NCBI GenBank assembly: GCA_017889125.1
Contig: JAGHER010000054.1
Span: 1-46,106 of the forward strand
Direction: 5' to 3'
From: Lachnospiraceae bacterium
GTDB taxonomy: Bacteria > Bacillota > Clostridia > Lachnospirales > Lachnospiraceae
Length of the DNA stretch: 46,106 nucleotides
The notes under the pieces were generated by a model. That model had not been told where the DNA came from. It saw nothing but the letters and a program-made list of their open reading frames with translations, and did no database searches. Positions 7,600 through 16,244 of the stretch are shown here, piece by piece (the first letter of the stretch is position 1; the number at the start of each line of letters is the position of its first letter). Position numbers and translations under genes: made by a program.

Positions 7600-9015
7600 G
7601 TGCTTTTTTCCAAGGGAAAACGGAAGCGTCTGGATATGGCGGATGTGAATGTATATACGGCGGCCAGGCTGGCGGACCTGGCCGCTTCCTTAAGCCGGCT
7701 GGCAAAATCATTTACGGAGGAAATTGACGGCCGTCATCTGACTAAGGAGGACGGGGCGGCGGCCATGCAGACGGCAGCGGCTATGGTCTGCGGCAGCTGC
7801 AGCCGCTGCAATCTGTACCAGGACAGTGCCAGGGAGGACAGCTATTATCTGTATTATCTGCTGCGGGCCTTTGAGGTCCACGGGGCGGTGCGGATGGAGG
7901 ACATGCCTCTTCTTTTCCGTCAGACCTGTTTTCATAAGGAACGGTATTTAAGCCAGTTAAACAGCAGCCTGGGACGAGCTACCATGAATCTGTCCTGGAA
8001 GAACCGTTTTCTGGAAAGCCGGGACGCGGTGGTGGTGCAGTTTCGGGAATTGGCATCAATTATCGAGGAATTTTCCCACCAGATGGAGAGGGCTGCGGAT
8101 GTGACCGGCCAATGGGAGCAGGCGGTAAAGCGAACCTTCCGGCGCCACCACATGCTGGTGGAAAATATGCTTGTGCTGGAGTACGAAAACGGCCAGCGGG
8201 AGGCCTACATGACCATGCACACCACCCACGGGGCCTGTCTTACGTCCCGGGAGGCGGCGGCTGTGCTGGGACAGGCCATGGACCGGCGGCGCTGGTATCC
8301 TGCCCGGGACAGCAAGGCCATTGTCACCAGGCAGTCAGGTACTCTGCGGTTTGTGGAGGAAGGAAAATACCAGATGCTCTGGGGGTCTGCCCGGGCGCCC
8401 AGGCAGGGTCAGCAGGTGTCCGGGGACAGCTATACCTTTTTCCGGAACGTGGAGGGGCAGGTGATTATGAGCCTTGCTGATGGTATGGGATGGGGAGAAC
8501 AGGCATCCCGGGAGAGCGAGCGGGTGGTGGAATTGACGGAACAGCTGATGGAGGCCGGCTTCACCGCCCGTTCTTCATTAAAGTTAGTGAATACCGTCCT
8601 GCTTTTAGCGGGGGCGGAGCAGCATCCGGCGGCGGTGGATCTGGTGTGTGTGGATCTGCATACCGGCGTCCTGGAAATCATGAAGCTGGGGGCGGCGGCT
8701 TCCTTTGTCATGGGGCAGGACGGAGTGGAACTTCTGGATTCGGGGGATGTGCCCATGGGGATACTTAACCCGGTGGAGCCTGCTCTGATGTCGAAAAAAT
8801 TGTGGGATGATGACCGGATTGTGATGGTCAGCGACGGGATTTTGGATGCCCTTCCAGGAGAGGAGAAAGAGCAGGTGCTGCGGGAATTTCTGGAGGCGCT
8901 GCCCCAGGCCGGGCCTCAGGAGATCGCTGACCAGGTGCTGGCCTTTGCCCAGTCCTCCGGCGGGGCAAGGGACGATATGACGGTGCTGGCGGCGGGGATA
9001 TGGGAGAAGGGGTAG
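7600..9015 (+). CDS. spoIIE: SpoIIE phosphatase lacking the membrane domain
   Basis: The C-terminal PP2C-type phosphatase is intact: SGDSY (Asp about residue 276), LADGMGWGEQA, MVSDGILDA and RDDMTV supply the metal-binding acids. The central part has the Cys-rich motif CGSCSRC. SpoIIE dephosphorylates SpoIIAA to release sigma-F in the forespore. Bacillus SpoIIE is 827 residues with about ten N-terminal membrane helices; here GGGAGGG at 7587-7593 sets a GTG start at 7600 and a 471-residue protein with no membrane segment. The in-frame codons back to 7447 have no ribosome binding site and do not restore helices. It lies in the conserved slot between divIC and tilS. Confidence 0.85.
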   Translation: MLFSKGKRKRLDMADVNVYTAARLADLAASLSRLAKSFTEEIDGRHLTKEDGAAAMQTAAAMVCGSCSRCNLYQDSAREDSYYLYYLLRAFEVHGAVRMEDMPLLFRQTCFHKERYLSQLNSSLGRATMNLSWKNRFLESRDAVVVQFRELASIIEEFSHQMERAADVTGQWEQAVKRTFRRHHMLVENMLVLEYENGQREAYMTMHTTHGACLTSREAAAVLGQAMDRRRWYPARDSKAIVTRQSGTLRFVEEGKYQMLWGSARAPRQGQQVSGDSYTFFRNVEGQVIMSLADGMGWGEQASRESERVVELTEQLMEAGFTARSSLKLVNTVLLLAGAEQHPAAVDLVCVDLHTGVLEIMKLGAAASFVMGQDGVELLDSGDVPMGILNPVEPALMSKKLWDDDRIVMVSDGILDALPGEEKEQVLREFLEALPQAGPQEIADQVLAFAQSSGGARDDMTVLAAGIWEKG

Positions 9016-9073
9016 AGGAAGGGCGGCGCAGACGGGAAATTCGGAAATGCAGATGGCATTTTTAAAGAAATCC

Positions 9074-9082
9074 TGTTATGAT
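9074..9082 (+). promoter_or_regulatory. Extended -10 promoter before tilS
   Basis: TGTTATGAT is a TGn extended -10 element 48 bases before the tilS ATG. The -35 region (TGGCAT at 9054) is poor, as is common with extended -10 promoters. Confidence 0.4.
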
Positions 9083-9129
9083 GTAGGGGTTAAAAGGTAT
9101 TTTACGGCAGGGAAGAAGGGGAACGGCAG

Positions 9130-11010
9130 ATGAGAAGAGAGACAGAAGATTTTATGGTACGGCATGGAATGCTGAAAAAGGGCGGGCGGATTCTGGCGGC
9201 CTTATCCGGCGGCGCAGATTCGGTCTGCCTTTTGTATGTATTGGCCGGAATGCGGGAAAAATGGGATTTGGAGGTTCGTGCCCTTCACGTCCACCATGGT
9301 CTTCGCGGGGCGGAGGCAGACCGGGACCAGGCCTTCTCGGAAAGCTGTGCCCGGAGTCTGGGTATTCCTTTTTCCTGCGTGCAGGTGAATGTGCGGCAGC
9401 TGGCGGCGCAGGAGGGCCTTTCAGAGGAGGAAGCGGCCCGGAGTCTGCGGTATCAGGCATTGGAGGAAGCAGCCTGCCGGTGGGAGATGGAGGAGAATCC
9501 AGCGCAAGCGCCGGAGCAGACTGAGGAAGCATCGAGGCAGCCTGCGGAAGTGCCGGGGCAGCTTGCGGAAGTTCCGAAGCAGCCTGCGGAAGTGTCGGAG
9601 CAGAGTACTGGAGTGCTGAAACAAACTTCCCCAGTCCAGATCGCCGTGGCCCACCACCGGGATGACAACGCGGAAACGGTGCTTCACCACCTGTTTAGGG
9701 GAAGCGGCCTTCGGGGACTTTCCGGCATCCGGCCTGTGCGGGGACGGATTATCCGGCCGCTTTTGTGGGCCGGCCGGCAGGAGATTGCGGCGTTCCTGCG
9801 GGAGGAAAAGGTTTCCTGGATTGAGGATTCCACCAACGCCTCGGAGGCTTACACCAGAAACCGGCTGCGGAACCAGATTCTTCCCCTGATCTGCAGCCAG
9901 GTCAACAGCCGGGCGCCCCAGCACATCAGCCAGGCGGCAGAATTTATCGGCCAGGCAGATGCCTATCTGGAAATGCAGGCCGCCAGGTGGCTGGAGGAAC
10001 ATGGGGTGAAATACGGCGGCGGGACAAAGGCTGGAGAAATGCCGAAACCGCAGAAAACAGAGCTGGGAGAAATGCCAAAACCGCAGAAAGCAGAGCTGGG
10101 AGAAATGCCGAATCCACACAAAACCGCGTTAGACGGACGCCGGATTCAGGCAGATGGAAGGGCACTCTCCCGGGAGCCGGAAATCATCCGGACCTATGTG
10201 GTGCGGCAGATGATGGAGGAGACGGCGGCGGGAATGCGCGATTTGTCATCGGTCCATGTGCGGGATGTGCTGGCCCTTCTAGAAAAGCAGTCCGGCAGCC
10301 AGGCAGACCTTCCCGGCGGCCTTTGTGCCTGGAAGGAGGGGGAAAACCTTATCCTGGGATACCGCGGCCGGAAAAGCGGTAAAGAGTGCCCGAGCAGGCA
10401 AACTGAGAGGGAGTACCCAGGCGAGCAAAGCGGTAAAGCGTACCCAAGCGGGCAAACTGAGAGGGAGTACCCAGGCGAGCAAAGCGGTAAAGCGTACCCA
10501 AGCAGGCAAAGCGATAAGGGATGCCCGGGCAGGCGCCCCAGAAAGGGGCATCCGAACCGGCAATCTGGGCAGGAAATGCCGTCTGTGCTGTGCGGCATCC
10601 TCCCCTTTATTCCAGGAGAAACCCATCGCCTATCCGCGGAAGCTGCCGGGGATGGGGAAGCCTTAAGCCTGGAGTTTACGGCATTTTTCCTGGAAAAAGG
10701 GATGAATTTTCCCCAAAAACAGTATACGAAATGGTTCGACTATGATAAAATACAAGGTGCGTTGTCTGTGAGAACAAGGCAGACCGGCGACTATTTTCTC
10801 TTGCCTGGAGGCGGGAGAAAGAGTGTAAAGTCATACATGATTGACCAGAAAATACCGGCCGGCATCCGGGACCGGATCCTTCTTTTGGCAGAGGGAAGCC
10901 ATGTTTTATGGATTATTGGATGGAGAATCAGCGAAGGAGCCAAGATCACTCCAAAGACCCGGAGGATCTTGCAAGTACACGTAAGCGGAGGGAAGGAAAA
11001 TGACAGATAA
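9130..11010 (+). CDS. tilS: tRNA(Ile)-lysidine synthase with three repeat insertions
   Basis: The N-type ATP pyrophosphatase core is clear: SGGADSVCLL P-loop, HVHHGLRGAEADRD, and HHRDDNAETVLHHLFRGSGLRGLSGI. The C-terminal domain (RTRQTGDYFLLPGG, IPAGIRDRI) is intact. TilS converts C34 of tRNA-Ile2 to lysidine and is essential. At 626 residues it is about 150 longer than usual. The extra length comes from three low-complexity, in-frame tandem arrays: residues 130-164 (7-residue units), 302-334 (11-residue units) and 416-478 (9-residue units). All lie between conserved blocks, presumably in surface loops. The gene overlaps hpt by 11 bases, as in many Firmicutes. Confidence 0.92.
   Translation: MRRETEDFMVRHGMLKKGGRILAALSGGADSVCLLYVLAGMREKWDLEVRALHVHHGLRGAEADRDQAFSESCARSLGIPFSCVQVNVRQLAAQEGLSEEEAARSLRYQALEEAACRWEMEENPAQAPEQTEEASRQPAEVPGQLAEVPKQPAEVSEQSTGVLKQTSPVQIAVAHHRDDNAETVLHHLFRGSGLRGLSGIRPVRGRIIRPLLWAGRQEIAAFLREEKVSWIEDSTNASEAYTRNRLRNQILPLICSQVNSRAPQHISQAAEFIGQADAYLEMQAARWLEEHGVKYGGGTKAGEMPKPQKTELGEMPKPQKAELGEMPNPHKTALDGRRIQADGRALSREPEIIRTYVVRQMMEETAAGMRDLSSVHVRDVLALLEKQSGSQADLPGGLCAWKEGENLILGYRGRKSGKECPSRQTEREYPGEQSGKAYPSGQTEREYPGEQSGKAYPSRQSDKGCPGRRPRKGHPNRQSGQEMPSVLCGILPFIPGETHRLSAEAAGDGEALSLEFTAFFLEKGMNFPQKQYTKWFDYDKIQGALSVRTRQTGDYFLLPGGGRKSVKSYMIDQKIPAGIRDRILLLAEGSHVLWIIGWRISEGAKITPKTRRILQVHVSGGKENDR
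9517..9621 (+). repeat. 21-bp minisatellite in tilS, five copies
   Basis: Five in-frame units encode heptapeptides of type QPAEVPG/QLAEVPK/QPAEVSE, flanked by more diverged QTEEASR and QSTGVLK. They lie inside the ATPase domain just before the strand leading to HHRDDNAET. Confidence 0.85.
10033..10131 (+). repeat. 33-bp minisatellite in tilS, three copies
   Basis: Three adjacent 33-base units encode GEMPKPQKTEL-type 11-mers; the third has drifted. The first two differ at only a few bases, so the expansion is probably recent. Confidence 0.88.
10375..10563 (+). repeat. 27-bp minisatellite in tilS, seven copies
   Basis: Seven 27-base units encode 9-mers alternating between SGKAYPSGQ and TEREYPGEQ types. 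Units 2-3 and 4-5 form a 54-base higher-order repeat that is nearly identical; units at the right end have diverged. The peptide is strongly basic and polar, unlike the acidic first array. Confidence 0.88.
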
Positions 11011-11524
11011 GATTCGGGTATTGCTGACCGAGGAAGAGGTAAACGCAAGGATCAATGAGATTGCGTCAAAAATTAATGAGGATTATGCTGGCAGGCCGGT
11101 GCATTTGATCTGCATCTTAAAGGGCGGCGTGTTCTTTACCTGCGAGCTGGCCAAGCGCCTGACAGTGCCTGTGTCCCTGGACTTTATGTCCGTATCCAGC
11201 TACGGAAGCGGCACGAAATCCAGCGGCGTGGTAAAGATTATCAAGGATCTGGATGAGCCTCTTGAGGGAAAAGAGGTTATTATCGTTGAGGATATTATTG
11301 ACTCCGGCCGGACGCTGGCCTATTTGATGGAAATATTGAAGCAGAGAAATCCCAGGAGCATTGAGCTGTGCACCCTCCTGGATAAGCCGGAGCGCCGGGT
11401 GAAGAAGCAGGTGCAGGTAAAATATACATGTTTTACCATTCCGGATGAATTTGTGGTAGGCTACGGCCTGGATTATGACCAGAAATACCGCAATCTGCCA
11501 TATATTGGAGTAGTAGAACAGTAA
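11000..11524 (+). CDS. hpt: Hypoxanthine phosphoribosyltransferase
   Basis: A full-length 174-residue purine salvage enzyme that joins hypoxanthine or guanine to PRPP. The PRPP-binding loop VIIVEDIIDSGRTL and the flexible loop MSVSSYGSGTKSSG are intact, as is the C-terminal DEFVVGYGLDYDQKYRNLPYIG. It overlaps tilS by 11 bases and is followed by ftsH after 12 bases, the conserved tilS-hpt-ftsH operon order. Confidence 0.97.
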   Translation: MTDKIRVLLTEEEVNARINEIASKINEDYAGRPVHLICILKGGVFFTCELAKRLTVPVSLDFMSVSSYGSGTKSSGVVKIIKDLDEPLEGKEVIIVEDIIDSGRTLAYLMEILKQRNPRSIELCTLLDKPERRVKKQVQVKYTCFTIPDEFVVGYGLDYDQKYRNLPYIGVVEQ

Positions 11525-11536
11525 GGAGGCAGCTAG

Positions 11537-13348
11537 TTGAGACAGCAGCAGCAATTCAGAGGCCTGGGTTTTGTGCTTATCATTGCGCTTATGCTTTTAT
11601 TGGTAACCACATTTTTCAGACCGATTTTAACTAATGACGAGATCAGCTACCAGCAGTATCAGGAGCTGCTGGATGGCGGAGAGATAACCAGAGTAATCAT
11701 TCACCAGAATCAGCAGACCCCTACCGGTATGCTGACCATAAATCTTCAGGACAACAGCAGCTGGCAGTATTATACTTCCGATGTGGCCGTGGAGCAGGAG
11801 GTTCTCCGGGGGAAGAATATTGATTTTATCCTTCAGGATGTGCCCCAGGATAATTACCTGTTAAGCATCATGCTTCCTATTCTCCTTTCTACGGTGGTAG
11901 TTGTGGTGTTGATTTTCATGATGAATGCCCGGGCGGCAGGCGGCGGCACTAATGCGAAGATGATGAATTTCGGAAAAAGCCGGGCCAGGCTCAGCCGGGA
12001 CAGCAAGGTGAATTTCCATGATGTGGCAGGTCTGGAGGAGGAAAAGGAAGAGCTGGAGGAGGTTGTGGATTTCCTTCGCCAGCCCCAGAAATATACCAGC
12101 GTAGGCGCCAGGATTCCCAAGGGTCTTCTCTTGGTGGGCCCGCCAGGTACAGGAAAGACCCTTCTTGCCAAGGCTGTGGCCGGTGAGGCGGGCGTTCCCT
12201 TCTTCTCCATCTCCGGTTCGGATTTTGTGGAGATGTTCGTGGGTGTGGGCGCTTCCCGTGTCCGCGACCTGTTTGAGGATGCCAAGAAAAATTCTCCCTG
12301 CATCGTATTTATCGATGAGATTGACGCGGTGGCCCGCAGAAGAGGCACCGGAATGGGCGGCGGCCACGATGAGCGGGAGCAGACCTTAAACCAGCTCCTG
12401 GTGGAGATGGACGGCTTTGGCGTGAATGAAGGCATCATCGTTATGGCGGCCACCAACCGGGTGGATATTCTTGATCCGGCTATCCTCCGTCCCGGCCGTT
12501 TTGACCGGAAGGTGATGGTGGGACGCCCGGATGTGAAGGGGCGTCAGGAGATCCTGAAGGTTCACTGCAAGGAGAAGCCGCTGAGCGATGATGTGGATCT
12601 GGAGCGGGTGGCCAGGACTACCGCCGGATTTACCGGCGCGGATCTGGAGAACCTGATGAATGAGGCCGCCATCATTACGGCCAGAGAAGGCCGCCGGTTT
12701 GTGCGCCAGGAGGATATTGACAAGGCCTTTGTGAAGGTAGGCATCGGCTCGGAGAAAAAGAGCAAGGTGATTTCTGAAAAGGATAAGAAGATTACCGCAT
12801 ATCACGAGGCCGGTCACGCGATTCTCTTCCATGTGCTGCCGGATGTGGGCCCGGTTCACACTGTTTCCATCATTCCTACGGGAAATGGCGCAGGCGGCTA
12901 CACCATGCCTCTCCCGGAGAAGGATGAGGCTTATATGACCAGAGGGCGGATGCTGCAGCATATTATGGTGGCGCTGGGCGGACGGATTGCCGAGGAACTG
13001 ATCTTTGATGACATTACCACTGGTGCTTCCCAGGATATCAAGCAGGCCACCGGCATTGCCCGGGCTATGGTGACCCAGTACGGCATGTCCGATAAGGTGG
13101 GCATGATTAATTACGGAAGCGATGAGGATGAGGTATTTATCGGCCGGGATCTGGCCCATGCCAAGAGCTACGGCGAGGCGGTGGCCACGGTGATTGACGA
13201 GGAAGTGAAGCGGATCATCGATGACTGCTACCAGAAGGCGAAGGCGATTATCATGGAGAATGAGCATGTCCTCCATACCTGCAGCCAGCTGCTTTTGGTG
13301 AAGGAAAAGATCGGCCAGGAGGAATTTGAGAAGCTGTTTGCGCGATAA
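11537..13348 (+). CDS. ftsH: ATP-dependent zinc metalloprotease FtsH
   Basis: A 603-residue membrane AAA+ protease that degrades misfolded membrane proteins and selected regulators. There are two N-terminal membrane helices ([18 protein letters not shown] near residue 10 and [19 protein letters not shown] near 115) with an external domain between them. The AAA module has GPPGTGKT (residue 201) and the second region [20 protein letters not shown]. The protease domain has the zinc motif HEAGH at residue 423. The start is TTG, set by GGAGG about eight bases upstream. No transcription signal separates it from hpt. Confidence 0.97.
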   Translation: MRQQQQFRGLGFVLIIALMLLLVTTFFRPILTNDEISYQQYQELLDGGEITRVIIHQNQQTPTGMLTINLQDNSSWQYYTSDVAVEQEVLRGKNIDFILQDVPQDNYLLSIMLPILLSTVVVVVLIFMMNARAAGGGTNAKMMNFGKSRARLSRDSKVNFHDVAGLEEEKEELEEVVDFLRQPQKYTSVGARIPKGLLLVGPPGTGKTLLAKAVAGEAGVPFFSISGSDFVEMFVGVGASRVRDLFEDAKKNSPCIVFIDEIDAVARRRGTGMGGGHDEREQTLNQLLVEMDGFGVNEGIIVMAATNRVDILDPAILRPGRFDRKVMVGRPDVKGRQEILKVHCKEKPLSDDVDLERVARTTAGFTGADLENLMNEAAIITAREGRRFVRQEDIDKAFVKVGIGSEKKSKVISEKDKKITAYHEAGHAILFHVLPDVGPVHTVSIIPTGNGAGGYTMPLPEKDEAYMTRGRMLQHIMVALGGRIAEELIFDDITTGASQDIKQATGIARAMVTQYGMSDKVGMINYGSDEDEVFIGRDLAHAKSYGEAVATVIDEEVKRIIDDCYQKAKAIIMENEHVLHTCSQLLLVKEKIGQEEFEKLFAR

Positions 13349-13573
13349 GCCCGGAAAGCGGATGCCGTGCCTGCACGAGCGGGCCTTCCCCTATCCGATG
13401 CGGAAACCATGTAAATCAGCAGGAAATATACAATATGCACAAAAACAATATGCAAAATATGTGAAGTTTGTGCACACTTATTTTGAAACCTATGCTATTA
13501 TAATACACGTAACCCCCCCAATACATTATATAGTTTTTGCTACACCCCATAAGAAACGAAATACCTTCTCCTG
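13349..13573. other. Intergenic gap after ftsH with a possible small transcript
   Basis: No gene is supported. The stretch is AT-rich and has ACAATATGCA twice, 15 bases apart (13430-13439, 13445-13454). TATAAT at 13499-13504 could be a -10 element, but no matching -35 is found at normal spacing. A transcript from about 13511 to the terminator at 13574 would be roughly 95 bases long. Confidence 0.3.
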
Positions 13574-13607
13574 AAGAAGCCGGCTCATGTGAGCCGGCTT
13601 CTTTACA
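13574..13607 (+). terminator. Perfect 13-bp terminator hairpin
   Basis: AAGAAGCCGGCTC pairs perfectly with GAGCCGGCTTCTT around the loop ATGT, with A residues on the left and T residues on the right, so it may work in both directions. It ends the tilS-hpt-ftsH transcript or a short transcript starting near 13511. Confidence 0.8.
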
Positions 13608-13700
13608 TCTATTTGGAAATTCCGCATTCTGTAAAGCAAAAGTCTCCGGCGAAGAAACGGCCCAAATTTCGACTGAAAATTTCGTGACTTTTCCCCATTG

Positions 13701-13724
13701 TATAATCCTGTGATATCGTTTACA
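13701..13724 (+). promoter_or_regulatory. Promoter -10 with cre/LacI-type operator before GH13 gene
   Basis: TATAAT (13701-13706) is followed directly by TGATATCGTTTACA (13711-13724), which fits the cre consensus TGWAANCGNTNWCA with one mismatch. A repressor bound here would cover the transcription start. The -35 is weak. A leader of about 120 bases follows before the ATG at 13841. The rest of 13608-13840 holds nothing else I can support. Confidence 0.6.
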
Positions 13725-13840
13725 ATTACTCTATTACGTATTTAAAAGTTTACCGTCTCAAAGGGCGGTTTCAATCGTGTGTCAGCAAAGGGATGCAAAG
13801 GGGAAGGATCCGCTTTGACGGGACAGGAGGGGCGTAGAGC

Positions 13841-15985
13841 ATGAATGCTGAAATGTGCTATTTAAATCGGGAAGCCTTATTCTGTTCGGAGACGGAGGAC
13901 TATCGGATTCCGGCGGAGCCGGAGGAAAATCAGGAGGTAGCTCTGCGCTTTCGGACAGCGCGGGAGGATGCAGACCGAATTTTGTATAGAGAATGCGGCA
14001 GCGATCAGGCTATAGATATGAAAAAGATCGCCAGTGACGCATATTTTGATTATTATGAGTGCCGGATCCGGACGGAAAAGGAACCGATCCGCTATTATTT
14101 TGAGATTATAAAGGGCAGCGGCAACTGCTTTTACAATCGCATGGGTGTCCAGCAGGAGGCTCTGCCGGAATTTGCCTTCTGCATCACGCCGGGCTTTCAT
14201 ACGCCGGAGTGGGCCAAGGGTGCAGTGATGTATCAGATTTATGTGGACCGGTTCTGCAATGGAGACCCCTCCAATGACGTGGAGACCGGAGAATACATTT
14301 ACATCGGACAGCCGGTTCAGGGCGTAAAGAATTGGGAGAAGCCTCTGGAGCCGCTGGATGTGGGATATTTTTACGGCGGCGATTTGAAGGGTGTTTGGGA
14401 GAAGCTGGATTATCTCCAGGGCCTTGGGGTGGAAGTGATTTATTTTAATCCTATTTTTGTATCGCCCTCTAATCATAAGTATGACTGCCAGGATTATGAG
14501 CATATTGATCCGCATTACGGGGTGATTGTGAAGGATGGCGGCGAGCTTCTCGGAGGCCAGACAGATCCCGAGGGCGGGGAAGGAGACCGGCGGGAGGAGA
14601 ATAAGCGTGCCACCCGCTACATTACCCGGGTTACGGATCGGGAGAACCTGGAGGCATCCGATGCCTTTTTTGCCCGTTTTGTGGAGGAGGTTCACCGGCG
14701 GGGCATGCGGGTGATCCTGGACGGTGTGTTCAATCACTGCGGTTCTTTCAATAAATGGCTGGACCGGGAAGGGATTTATGAGGGCGCTGAGGGCTATGAG
14801 CCGGGGGCGTATGTATCGGAGGACAGCCCGTACCACACCTTTTTTAAGTTTCATAAGTCCGATTCGGAAAACTGGCCTTACAATGGCAGCTATGACGGCT
14901 GGTGGGGGCATGATACCCTTCCGAAGCTGAATTATGAGGAATCGCCGAAGCTTCAGGAGTATATTTTAAATATTGCCAGGAAATGGGTCTCTGCGCCTTA
15001 CTGTGCGGACGGATGGCGTCTGGATGTGGCGGCGGACTTAGGCCACAGCGGTGAGTTTAACCACTATTTCTGGCAGCAGTTCCGCAAGGCGGTGAAGGAG
15101 GCCAATCCGGAGGCGCTGATTCTGGCGGAGCATTATGGTGATCCTAATGGCTGGCTGCAGGGAAATGAGTGGGACACCGTGATGAATTACGATGCGTTTA
15201 TGGAACCGGTCACATGGTTCCTTACGGGAATGGAGAAGCACAGCGACGAGTATGACGGGCATCTGTACGGAGACGGCGAAGGATTTTTCCGGGCCATGTA
15301 CTATCACATGAGCCGGATGCAGACTCCCTCGGTAATGGTGGCCATGAATGAGCTGTCCAATCACGATCATTCCCGTTTCCTGACCAGGACCAACCAGACG
15401 GTAGGGCGTATTGCCACCATGGGCGCTGAGGCGGCCTCTGAGGGCATCCGCTACGGCGTGCTGCGGGAAGCGGTGATGCTGCAGATGACCTGGCCCGGCG
15501 CGCCGACCATTTATTACGGCGATGAGGTGGGGCTCTGCGGATGGACGGATCCGGACAACCGGAGAACCTATCCCTGGGGGCATGAGGATCTGGAGCTTCT
15601 GGAATTTCACCGCTATATGTGCAGCATACACAAGCGTCTGCCTGTGCTGCGGCGGGGCAGCGTAAAGCCTCTTCTGGCGGGACGCCAGCTTCTGGCATAC
15701 GGCCGGATGATGGGACGCTATAAGGCGGCTGTGGTAGTGAATAACCGGGACAGCGAGCGGGATGTGGAGCTGCCGGTGTGGCTTCTGGGCGTGCAGCCTG
15801 ATGAGCCTATGATGCGGATTATGCTGACCACGGAGACAGGGTACAATGTCGGTCAGGTGAAGGTGGACATCCGCCAGGGGAATGCGTTCCTTAAGATGCC
15901 GCCGGTGAGCAGTGTGCTGCTGATTACCCATGGGGATGAATTTTACAGTGCAGCGGCGCTGGATCATTCAGTAGGGGAAATTTGA
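13841..15985 (+). CDS. GH13 alpha-glucan hydrolase (neopullulanase/maltodextrinase-like)
   Basis: An N-terminal beta-sandwich (residues 1-125) precedes a GH13 barrel opening with AVMYQIYVDRF. Catalytic regions: DGVFNHCG; DGWRLDVAAD with nucleophile Asp395; ILAEHYGD with acid/base Glu430; SNHDH with Asp509. Such enzymes cut alpha-1,4 (and some alpha-1,6) bonds in maltodextrins, pullulan or cyclodextrins. There is no signal peptide, so it acts inside the cell on imported oligosaccharides. AGGAGGGG lies eight bases before the ATG, and a cre-like operator precedes it. Exact specificity cannot be told from sequence alone. Confidence 0.88.
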   Translation: MNAEMCYLNREALFCSETEDYRIPAEPEENQEVALRFRTAREDADRILYRECGSDQAIDMKKIASDAYFDYYECRIRTEKEPIRYYFEIIKGSGNCFYNRMGVQQEALPEFAFCITPGFHTPEWAKGAVMYQIYVDRFCNGDPSNDVETGEYIYIGQPVQGVKNWEKPLEPLDVGYFYGGDLKGVWEKLDYLQGLGVEVIYFNPIFVSPSNHKYDCQDYEHIDPHYGVIVKDGGELLGGQTDPEGGEGDRREENKRATRYITRVTDRENLEASDAFFARFVEEVHRRGMRVILDGVFNHCGSFNKWLDREGIYEGAEGYEPGAYVSEDSPYHTFFKFHKSDSENWPYNGSYDGWWGHDTLPKLNYEESPKLQEYILNIARKWVSAPYCADGWRLDVAADLGHSGEFNHYFWQQFRKAVKEANPEALILAEHYGDPNGWLQGNEWDTVMNYDAFMEPVTWFLTGMEKHSDEYDGHLYGDGEGFFRAMYYHMSRMQTPSVMVAMNELSNHDHSRFLTRTNQTVGRIATMGAEAASEGIRYGVLREAVMLQMTWPGAPTIYYGDEVGLCGWTDPDNRRTYPWGHEDLELLEFHRYMCSIHKRLPVLRRGSVKPLLAGRQLLAYGRMMGRYKAAVVVNNRDSERDVELPVWLLGVQPDEPMMRIMLTTETGYNVGQVKVDIRQGNAFLKMPPVSSVLLITHGDEFYSAAALDHSVGEI

Positions 15986-16029
15986 TCTGCAGAAGAGATG
16001 TGGAAATTTGTGGAAATCAGATTTTTTCC

Positions 16030-16058
16030 TTGATTTTTTTGCAAAGATATGCTATTAT
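16030..16058 (+). promoter_or_regulatory. Promoter of tRNA-Tyr
   Basis: TTGATT (16030-16035), a 17-base spacer and TATTAT (16053-16058), with the mature tRNA beginning 30 bases downstream. Confidence 0.7.
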
Positions 16059-16088
16059 TACAGATGCCTGTCGATGACAGGCGCATAT

Positions 16089-16170
16089 GGGTGGATTCCC
16101 GAGTGGCCAAAGGGGACAGACTGTAAATCTGCTGCGATTCGCTTCGGTGGTTCGAATCCACCTCCGCCCA
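16089..16170 (+). tRNA. tRNA-Tyr (GTA)
   Basis: The acceptor stem GGGTGGA pairs with TCCGCCC (one G:T), the anticodon loop contains GTA, and the long variable arm is typical of class II tRNA-Tyr. The T arm GGTTCGAATCC is standard. The discriminator is A, and CCA is not encoded. The gene stands alone, with its own promoter and terminator. Confidence 0.95.
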
Positions 16171-16179
16171 TTTTTTAAG

Positions 16180-16203
16180 CCCGGCTTTGCCGGGTGTTTT
16201 TTT
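16180..16203 (+). terminator. Terminator of tRNA-Tyr
   Basis: CCCGGC/GCCGGG stem with a TTT loop and a run of seven T residues, ten bases after the tRNA. Confidence 0.85.
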
Positions 16204-16244
16204 GTTTAATAAGAACTAAGAACGGTTTAGAGAGGAGAAGAGGG

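Noticed and set aside
10375-10563. Possible CRISPR array
   Set aside because: The repeats are contiguous, in frame with tilS and lack unique spacers.
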